Notes under the pieces: generated by a model
The model's database searches: none
Seen by the model: only the letters and a program-made list of their open reading frames with translations
What the model was told of the DNA's origin: nothing
Position numbers and translations under genes: made by a program
Source: G963662655 sp963665015
GTDB taxonomy: Bacteria > Cloacimonadota > Cloacimonadia > Cloacimonadales > JAIOQZ01
Assembly (NCBI GenBank): GCA_963665015.2
Contig: CAXXSY010000004.1
Span: forward strand, 2,232,001 to 2,296,000
Length of the DNA stretch: 64,000 nucleotides
Reading direction: 5' to 3'
Part shown: positions 1-6,234 of the stretch, piece after piece
Numbering within the stretch: position 1 is the first letter of the stretch
How the letters are laid out: every line of letters starts with the position of its first letter

Positions 1-339
1 GACCGGTGGCAAATGGGCCCTGCGTGGCTTTCCTACCATGCAGGAAGCGGAGGTTTCGCCCACAGCCACAAAGACACCGTCAACCTTTATATCGTTACCC
101 GCGAGGACACGCCCAAGCTTTGCATGATCTACTGTGCCGTCAATCAGTTCTATCACTACTCCCGCGACGTTCTGGCGCTACCCATACCCAAGACGCATAG
201 GAGGTACCATGAAAATACCGAAAAACGTGATCATCATCGCCCTAGAGGTCGTTCAGCTGATCCTGGAAGCTGTGAATGGAAAGAAGACAGACAAATCCAC
301 GAAGAAATGACCCTTAATACGAAAACGGGAGAGCCGTAA
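1..339 (+). CDS. Partial hypothetical protein, 3' end only
   Basis: The frame is open from the first base, so the start lies upstream of the window. The first 60 or so codons show the strong GC third-position bias of real genes here and read as a plausible globular sequence (for example LYIVTREDTPKLCMIYCAVN). From about position 199 the frame turns to rare codons (agg, aga) and basic low-quality sequence, and it overlaps a separate small ORF with its own Shine-Dalgarno site. The true end may therefore be earlier and hidden by a frameshift, or the last 45 residues may be an unselected tail. I do not recognise the family. Confidence 0.4.
   Translation, partial: DRWQMGPAWLSYHAGSGGFAHSHKDTVNLYIVTREDTPKLCMIYCAVNQFYHYSRDVLALPIPKTHRRYHENTEKRDHHRPRGRSADPGSCEWKEDRQIHEEMTLNTKTGEP
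209..310 (+). CDS. Possible 33-residue small protein
   Basis: An ATG at 209 is preceded by taggaggtacc, a near-perfect Shine-Dalgarno sequence at good spacing. The ORF encodes 33 residues: a basic start, a hydrophobic middle (VIIIALEVVQLILEAV) and a lysine-rich end. Its codons are more typical of this genome than those of the frame it overlaps. It could be a small membrane-associated peptide or the last gene of an operon entering from the left. No family is recognised. The main doubt is the overlap with the partial ORF ending at 339. Confidence 0.4.
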   Translation: MKIPKNVIIIALEVVQLILEAVNGKKTDKSTKK

Positions 340-351
340 CAAGCTCTCCCG
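326..351 (-). terminator. Intrinsic terminator of the CapA-like gene
   Basis: A perfect 9-bp inverted repeat (cgggagagc / gctctcccg) has an 8-nt loop. On the minus strand the hairpin is followed by TTTTC and lies 25 nt beyond the stop codon of the CapA-like gene. On the plus strand no T-run follows, so it works best as a minus-strand terminator. Confidence 0.6.
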
Positions 352-375
352 CTATTGCTTGATCTATCAGAGGTC

Positions 376-3351
376 TTATTTCAAGAGGAGCATCTTGCGG
401 GTTCCAACCACCTTGCCGTCGATCTTGAGCTGATAGAAATAGACGCCGGTCGAGGCTCGTTTCCCGTTTCGGTCGGTGCCGTCCCAGACCGCCTTGTGCG
501 TTCCGGGCGTGAATCGTTCGTCCAGCACCTCTCGCACCATCTGGCCCTTGATGTTATAGACCTTCAGTTCGGCTTTCGCGGTCTTTTGGAGGCTGAATTC
601 GATCGTGGTAACGGGATTGAACGGATTGGGGTAATTGCCATGCAGCGAAGCGAACTTCGGTGCGGAATACGATGAACCTGCACCTTGCGGAATCTCGTGG
701 AAATTCGACTCCTCGTATGCGACATGCAGAATTTCAACCTGATCCGTTGTGCGTACCTCGATGTAGTAGATGTCGTTGGGCGCTTCAATCTCGGCCAGAC
801 CCGATAGTTCCTGCCATTCGCCCCACTCGACCAGGCTAACGTCGTCAAACCAGTTTTGTCCCTCGGGATTCGATTCGAATTCGCTGTAGATGTGGACATC
901 GAAGAAGTTGGTTCCGTCGGGCGGATCGATCTCTTTCCAGTAGTGCTGCCAGTCGGTGGTACCGCTGATATCCTCGTCGAGCTCGACCTCGCTGAGGACG
1001 TATCCCTGGGTACGGGCGCTGTAGTTGCGGATCATGAGCGTGGCGGTCTGCGCGTTCTCGGTCTTGATATAGCCGTGCAGGGTAAACATATTTTCGTTGG
1101 AGTAGCACTTGATGCGGTTTTCCAGATTCACGGTGACGCCGTCGTCCCCGCTCCATAGCTGCTGGCGGAGCGCTCTTTCGCCACGATAGAACACCTCGTC
1201 GTCGTACATCTCGTAGCTGCTGTTGAGGTTCCACAGCGTACAACCCTCGTCCTCCATGTTGCCCCACCAGAGCTGTTCCCTGCCGACGCGGAACTGGCAG
1301 TTACTCACCATGTCTTCGATCTGTAGCGAGGTGATGGAGCCCTGGCGAGAGAGCTTCACCGGACCGGACGTGAACCACTCGCCGTCCTCGACCATCGTGA
1401 GCTCCTCGACGACCTGCTCTGTTTCGGCCTCGAACTGTGTCGAGTCCATGATGATGTACGCGATAACTTCCTCGCGATCGATGTCCAGCCATGTATCGAG
1501 TTCTTTCGATTTCTGCGCGATGTAATCAAGGATATGCAGCCCCAGTTCGCCCTGCGCGGGTTGGGTGATATAGTCGTCGATGAACGCCGGCGTGATGGAA
1601 AAATTCTTGTAGCCGTCTTCATCGACCTCCGTGTTGAGGACCATGGTCGGCATGGTCTCGGCGTAATCGAGGTCGAAGATGAAGTTTCCGAGCGAATGGG
1701 CAATCAGCTTGCCGTTGTACGATTCGAAACCCTGAACGATGTGCGGGTGGTGGATGATCAGAAGGTCGGCGCCGTTGTCGATTGCGAAGTGCCGTATCTC
1801 GCGATCCCACATGTGCGGGACATCGTAGAGCGGCGAATAGTCCTCGTCACCGTTGTAATCGACATCCTGCTGTGCGGGAAGATCGTAATTGTTTCCGGGG
1901 TCGGTCGAGTATTCGCTGCCGGCGTGCCAGACCAGCGTAACCAGGTCGGCGGTCTCCTGCACGGATTCGATCTGCTCCAGAACATAGTACGGCGTCATGT
2001 AAGCGAAACCGGATTTGTTGATTCCCGCGTTCAGATAGGGCTGATAGTTGTTGTACTGTCCGGTGCGGTCGCTGGACATCAGAAACGCGATGTTGATCCC
2101 TGCCATATTGGCATAGACCGGCAGGCTGGCCTCGTACAAATCAAGCCCGGCGCCTCCGAATTTTATCTCTTCCTGAATGAGCATCTGCCGCGTTTCGATC
2201 AGACCTTCCTCCATAAAGTCGAGGATGTGGTTGTTCGCCAGCGACACGATATCGATCCCGCCGTAAGAAAGCCCTTCGACGTTGTCCGGATTGCCCTTGA
2301 AGCAGATGGTTTTGGTCGGATGCTGATGCCCGGAATTTGTCAACTGGCATTCGAGGTTGGCGACGGTCAGGTCGGCTGCATCGCCCAAGATGGAAAGGGT
2401 CGGTTCGAAGATCGCCTCGACACCATACGAAGGGATGATCCCACCCGGGTAGTCGTACCCTCGCGCCAGCATGATATCGCCCACGAAGTTGACGGTCACC
2501 GGCAGGATCGATTCCCCTTCATCGACGGCAATCTCGCATGTCGCTGTGCCCCACATCCCGCTCTCGTCGCACACCTGAAGCAGGACGGTATAGTCGTGGT
2601 CGTCCTCGACGACATAGGTGTAGAGCGGATCGGATTCCGTGCCCGTCTCGCCGTCGCCGAACGACCAAAAGTAGTTGAACGTATCGCTGTCCGGGTCGGA
2701 GACCAGGGCGTGGAACTGCACGGTCACGAAGCGGTCGTTGCGGGTCGGAATCTCGTACTCGATCCGAACATCCGGCGCTACGGGAAGGTCTTCAGTAATG
2801 TTTACGATGTGATCGAACCAGGTAACGCCATCGACACCGCTATCGCTGTCGTTGATATAAACAATGGATGTAATGATCGGGTAGTATTCGAAGCGCGCCA
2901 TCCAGTCGTCCGCCACCGGCAGCAGGATCGTGTTCCATGTATCTTCCGCGAAGGCGCCCTGATAGACGGTGACCCACTGCTCGATATCCAGCAGTTGCGA
3001 GCCGTCGAGGGAGTAGAAGAGCGTGTTGGCACTGTCCTGAAGCGCGATACCCTGTATCTCGCTGTCATGTTCGACGTACATCGATATCTGCCAGACATCT
3101 TCCGCCGCGACCTGTACCGAATCGACCTGCTGCACCTTCCAGGTGTTGCCGTAGAGCTTCAATGCGTACTCCGAGTCGTTCCAGGTACGAAGGCTGTCGA
3201 GCGTCCAGTCGTCCGGCTCCATGTCCTCTTCGGGATAGGACTCGAGCTCGACCAGACCGTCCTCGAAGTCTTCGATTACAATCTCACGATTGGGCGAAGC
3301 GAATAAACCGGTGAGCGTTACACAGATGAGAATGAATACAAACAAGCGCAT
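376..3351 (-). CDS. Secreted CapA-family protein with PKD domain and C-terminal sorting domain
   Basis: A 991-residue protein. It has a signal peptide (residues 1-18), an N-terminal beta-rich region, a PKD domain (about 193-278, with FSFGDGET-like FWSFGDGETG), and a CapA/poly-gamma-glutamate synthesis domain of calcineurin-like fold (about 284-600). CapA motifs seen are GDIMLARG, ANLEC, LANNHILDF and the HHPH...GKLIAHSLGNFIFD block. A carbohydrate-binding-like beta domain follows, and the last 85 residues form an FlgD-like Ig domain starting at NYPNPFNP and ending KMLLLK. Known CapA proteins take part in poly-gamma-glutamate capsule handling, but no capB or capC lies nearby. An extracellular hydrolase role is inference. 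The gene is monocistronic with its own terminator. Confidence 0.88.
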   Translation of the reverse strand: MRLFVFILICVTLTGLFASPNREIVIEDFEDGLVELESYPEEDMEPDDWTLDSLRTWNDSEYALKLYGNTWKVQQVDSVQVAAEDVWQISMYVEHDSEIQGIALQDSANTLFYSLDGSQLLDIEQWVTVYQGAFAEDTWNTILLPVADDWMARFEYYPIITSIVYINDSDSGVDGVTWFDHIVNITEDLPVAPDVRIEYEIPTRNDRFVTVQFHALVSDPDSDTFNYFWSFGDGETGTESDPLYTYVVEDDHDYTVLLQVCDESGMWGTATCEIAVDEGESILPVTVNFVGDIMLARGYDYPGGIIPSYGVEAIFEPTLSILGDAADLTVANLECQLTNSGHQHPTKTICFKGNPDNVEGLSYGGIDIVSLANNHILDFMEEGLIETRQMLIQEEIKFGGAGLDLYEASLPVYANMAGINIAFLMSSDRTGQYNNYQPYLNAGINKSGFAYMTPYYVLEQIESVQETADLVTLVWHAGSEYSTDPGNNYDLPAQQDVDYNGDEDYSPLYDVPHMWDREIRHFAIDNGADLLIIHHPHIVQGFESYNGKLIAHSLGNFIFDLDYAETMPTMVLNTEVDEDGYKNFSITPAFIDDYITQPAQGELGLHILDYIAQKSKELDTWLDIDREEVIAYIIMDSTQFEAETEQVVEELTMVEDGEWFTSGPVKLSRQGSITSLQIEDMVSNCQFRVGREQLWWGNMEDEGCTLWNLNSSYEMYDDEVFYRGERALRQQLWSGDDGVTVNLENRIKCYSNENMFTLHGYIKTENAQTATLMIRNYSARTQGYVLSEVELDEDISGTTDWQHYWKEIDPPDGTNFFDVHIYSEFESNPEGQNWFDDVSLVEWGEWQELSGLAEIEAPNDIYYIEVRTTDQVEILHVAYEESNFHEIPQGAGSSYSAPKFASLHGNYPNPFNPVTTIEFSLQKTAKAELKVYNIKGQMVREVLDERFTPGTHKAVWDGTDRNGKRASTGVYFYQLKIDGKVVGTRKMLLLK

Positions 3352-3395
3352 AAGAACATCCTTTGTTGTGGTTTGCGATCACAGATACCATGAAC

Positions 3396-3425
3396 ATCTT
3401 ATTCATAAATCGTTCCAAATTGCAA
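3396..3425 (-). promoter_or_regulatory. Candidate promoter of the CapA-like gene
   Basis: On the minus strand TTGCAA is followed after 18 nt by TAAGAT, upstream of the start at 3351. The -10 box ends about 45 nt before the ATG. The match to the sigma-70 consensus is only fair. Confidence 0.35.
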
Positions 3426-3609
3426 GAAAAACATTTACATCCCGATGAGAAAAGCTCGCCACGATGAAATCAACTTCCGAATATCCGAAGCGAAGCGAGG
3501 TCTTCCGAATGTTGATTTCCTGTCTTTCCGGCTTAACATTCGGAAGATATGCAGGAGACAACGGGATATGAGGGAATGCCGAACTGGAGCTCGGCGGTCC
3601 ATGGGGAAA

Positions 3610-3632
3610 GCTCGCCCGTGGTCGAGCGCTAC
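3610..3632 (+). repeat. GCTCG..CGAGCGCTAC palindromic element, copy 1
   Basis: A REP-like palindrome: GCTCG and CGAGC arms around a cccgtggt centre, followed by GCTAC. Further plus-strand copies lie at 3782-3804, 3953-3976, 3999-4021, 4045-4068, 13590-13613 and 51858-51881. Minus-strand copies lie at 30621-30644 and, in part, 30660-30675. Confidence 0.7.
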
Positions 3633-3952
3633 GTGGGAAATCAACTTCCGAATGTCCGAAGCGAAGCGAGGTCTTCCGAATGTTGATTTCCTGTCTTTCC
3701 GGCTCAAACTTTCGCAAGATATGCAGAAGACAACGGGATATGAGGGAATGCCGAACTGGAGCTCGGCGGTCCATGGGGAAAGCTCGCCCGTGGTCGAGCG
3801 CTACGTGGGAAATCAACTTCCGAATGTCCGAAGCGAAGCGAGGTCTTCCGAATGTTGATTTCCTGTCTTTCCGGCTTAATATTCGGAAGATATGCAGGAG
3901 ACAACGGGATATGAGGGAATGCCGAACTGGAGCTCGGCGGTCCATGGGGAAG

Positions 3953-4068
3953 GCTCGCCCGGAGGTCGAGCGCTACAGGAACACGGTCCACGGGGGAGGC
4001 TCGCCCGTGGTCGAGCGCTACAGGAACGCGGTCCACGGGGGAAGGCTCGCCCGGAGGTCGAGCGCTAC
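3953..4068 (+). repeat. Three consecutive GCTCG..CGAGCGCTAC palindromes at about 45-bp spacing
   Basis: Copies at 3953-3976, 3999-4021 and 4045-4068 are separated by near-identical linkers (caggaacacggtccacggg and caggaacgcggtccacggg). This local amplification accounts for the long last period of the 172-bp array. Confidence 0.7.
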
Positions 4069-4139
4069 GTGGGAAATCAACTTCCGAATGTCCGAAGCAA
4101 AGCGAGGTCTTCCGAATGTTGATTTCCCATCAATCCGAT

Positions 4140-4178
4140 ATAACATTCAGAAGAGCCTGCGGCACATTCGGAAGTTAT
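4140..4178 (+). repeat. 29-nt conserved core framed by complementary arms, copy A
   Basis: The core at 4145-4173 (two attcrgaa boxes around gagcctgcggcac) is framed by ATAAC and GTTAT. The same core occurs at 30776-30804 with different but again complementary arms. The element ends 66 nt before the start codon at 4245. Confidence 0.6.
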
Positions 4179-4201
4179 GCCGGAGTTTTCACGTTTCGAT
4201 T

Positions 4202-4225
4202 GACAGCGATCGGGGCTGTCTTTTG
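4202..4225 (+). terminator. Terminator-like hairpin in a leader region
   Basis: GACAGC, a gatcggg loop and GCTGTC are followed by TTTTG, just upstream of the gene at 4245. It could end stray transcription leaving the repeat field or act as an attenuator. The 6-bp stem is short. Confidence 0.35.
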
Positions 4226-4244
4226 TTTATCACCGAGGTGAGCA

Positions 4245-6206
4245 ATGAACGTAGCAATTTATATCTCCAATCACGGATTCGGACACGCAACCAGGATGCA
4301 GGCGCTCGCGCAGGAGCTTATTCAACACGGTATATTCTGCCACATCCGAACCAACCGACCGAAGTACCTCTTCAAATCGCTGGACGACCAGTTCTACCAA
4401 TACGAAAAAGTCTCGCTCGACGACGGCATGACGCATCGCAACTGGTACACGATCGATTTCGACGCCACGCGCGCAAAGCTTCTCCGACGCTACACCGACT
4501 ACGAGGATATCGTCGCATCGGAAGCGGAATTCCTGAATCATGAGCGCATCGATCTGGTGATCGGAGATATCCCACCGCTAGCCTTCGAGATCGCGCACCA
4601 CGCAAAGGTCTTCAGCATCGCAATCTCGAACTTCGACTGGCACTACATCTATCGCAACGTTTTCAAGAACGACCCGGAAGTATCCGCTATCCTCGACCGC
4701 ATCGCCGGGATGTATCGCAAGGCGGATATCGCGTTCCAGCTCCCCTTTTCGAACGACGAAAGCTTCTGCCTGTGCGAGCGGACGATCGAAAAAGGCGTCC
4801 TCGCACGGAAGCTTCCCAGGCAGCGTAAGAAATTCTGCCGGGAGCACGCTATCGATCCGGACAGCCTGGTCGTGCGGGTGTCGTTCGGCGGCGAGGGTGG
4901 CAATCCCATCGACATGGACAGCCTGCTCCGTACGCCGGGGATCACGGTTCTGACCAACGATCAGCACGGCGAAGACCACGACAACTACCGCGCGCTATCA
5001 GGCAATCAGGCGTTCACGCAGGCCCTGGGCGCGACCGACCTCATCATCACCAAGCTGGGCTACAGCACCCTTGCGGAGCTGACCCAGATGGGTATCTTCC
5101 TGATCTACACCCACCGCGAAGACTATCCCGAAAACACCGTGCTGGAACATGGACTCGACGGATACAATCGTAAAATCCACATCCCACTGAGCACGATCGG
5201 CACGACCGACTGGCAACAGGTCTTTCAGCAGGCCAAAGCGCGCCTCGACGAGCCCTACGACAAGTCGAAATATCGCAACCGCAATCGAGAGATCGCGCTG
5301 AACTGCATCCAATACGGATTCGAGCGTCAGCATGACAAGATCGCGATCATCGACGTGGGAACCAACAACATCCAGATGCTATGGGCAGCCGGAAGGCAAA
5401 TCGTGCATCGCGCATCGCAGATATCAGCGCTGGGCAAGGGCATGCAAGACGGCGTCCTGATGAAGGCGGCAATCGACCGCGCCAAGCGCATCCTGAGAAA
5501 ATTCATCGAGTCGTCGAAATCCTTCACAGAGCGTATCGTCATTACCGGCACGAGCTGCTCCCGCGAAGCGGCAAACATCCATGAGCTTTCCGGCTGGATC
5601 GAGCGGCGCTACGGTCTCGAATACCGCATCCTGTCGGAGAACGAGGAAGCCAGGTTTTCCGCAGAAGTGATGCGCGTCGATTTCCCCGATTACCGACGCA
5701 TCGTATCGTTCGATATCGGAGGTGGAAGCACTGAATTCAATCTCATGGAAAACGGTCAATTAATCGAATCGATCAGCCTGCCGGTCGGAATCAGGAGATT
5801 GGAGAACCTCTTCGCATCGGACACGGACAGGAAGCGTGAAACTATCGACCAGCAGCTCCGCCGCATCGAAAGCTGGAAGAAGAATCCCGCAACGCTGGTC
5901 GGCGTTGGCGGAAGTATCGCAAATCTGGCTGCGGTCAAGGCGGGATTGCTTCGCTACGACCCGGAAGCAGTTCACAAAATGTGTCTGGATCGGCTTGATC
6001 TGAAGAATTTCATTGACACTTTCCGAAAATTAACCTACAGAGAAATCCGAAATCTGATGCCATTCGAGCCGGCTCGCGCCGATCTGATTCGTACCGGCGC
6101 GATCTTCATCGATATGGTGATGGATTTCTTCGAGCAGGAAAAGGTCGTTGTCAGTGATCGTGGTCTCATGTTCGGAATGCTGTATCGGGAGAATCCTGAC
6201 CTGTAA
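4245..6206 (+). CDS. Glycosyltransferase (L-arabinokinase-type GT-B) fused to Ppx/GppA phosphatase
   Basis: A 653-residue two-domain protein. Residues 1 to about 355 look like the GT-B, MurG-related domain found at the N-terminus of plant L-arabinokinase, with NHGFGHATR at the start, an LVIGDIPPLAFE block and a SNFDWHYIY block. Residues 365 to 653 are a Ppx/GppA domain with the two phosphate-binding motifs of the ASKHA fold (IIDVGTNNIQML and SFDIGGGSTEF). Ppx/GppA enzymes degrade polyphosphate or pppGpp. The gene starts after gaggtgagca and leads an operon with the next two genes. Two such domains in one chain is unusual, and I infer sugar transfer controlled by, or coupled to, phosphate or alarmone turnover. 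Confidence 0.85.
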   Translation: MNVAIYISNHGFGHATRMQALAQELIQHGIFCHIRTNRPKYLFKSLDDQFYQYEKVSLDDGMTHRNWYTIDFDATRAKLLRRYTDYEDIVASEAEFLNHERIDLVIGDIPPLAFEIAHHAKVFSIAISNFDWHYIYRNVFKNDPEVSAILDRIAGMYRKADIAFQLPFSNDESFCLCERTIEKGVLARKLPRQRKKFCREHAIDPDSLVVRVSFGGEGGNPIDMDSLLRTPGITVLTNDQHGEDHDNYRALSGNQAFTQALGATDLIITKLGYSTLAELTQMGIFLIYTHREDYPENTVLEHGLDGYNRKIHIPLSTIGTTDWQQVFQQAKARLDEPYDKSKYRNRNREIALNCIQYGFERQHDKIAIIDVGTNNIQMLWAAGRQIVHRASQISALGKGMQDGVLMKAAIDRAKRILRKFIESSKSFTERIVITGTSCSREAANIHELSGWIERRYGLEYRILSENEEARFSAEVMRVDFPDYRRIVSFDIGGGSTEFNLMENGQLIESISLPVGIRRLENLFASDTDRKRETIDQQLRRIESWKKNPATLVGVGGSIANLAAVKAGLLRYDPEAVHKMCLDRLDLKNFIDTFRKLTYREIRNLMPFEPARADLIRTGAIFIDMVMDFFEQEKVVVSDRGLMFGMLYRENPDL

Positions 6207-6234
6207 TCGTGCAAATCGTATTATCGGGGTAGAT

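Larger units (their letters stand above)
3466..4127. repeat. About 172-bp tandem repeat array, four units
   Basis: Units begin with gaaatcaac at 3466, 3637, 3809 and 4073. The first two steps are 171 and 172 bp. The last is 264 bp because extra copies of a roughly 45-bp palindromic element are inserted. Each unit holds a long inverted repeat (gaaatcaac ... gttgatttcc, the latter at 3511, 3682, 3854 and 4118) around ttccgaat-type sub-repeats. The first three units also hold a hairpin gccgaactggagctcggc (3578, 3750, 3921) and a gctcg...cgagcgctac palindrome. The translated ORFs here are repeats of one another in several frames and are not genes. No gene is seen between 3352 and 4244. Confidence 0.85.

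Noticed and set aside
1534..3306. 590-codon open frame antisense to the CapA-like gene
   Set aside because: It is a shadow produced by codon bias of the minus-strand gene. Its residues are repetitive and basic/valine-rich, with no motif or ribosome binding site.
3466..4127. CRISPR array
   Set aside because: The whole 172-bp unit repeats, including what would be spacers, and no cas genes are present.
4200..4231. Promoter directly before the gene at 4245 (TTGACA at 4200)
   Set aside because: No acceptable -10 box at 16-18 nt, and the transcript would start almost at the ATG.
3403..4543. Several ORFs of 90-287 codons in the repeat field
   Set aside because: They are translations of the same 172-bp repeat in different frames and strands, and run into the next gene out of frame.
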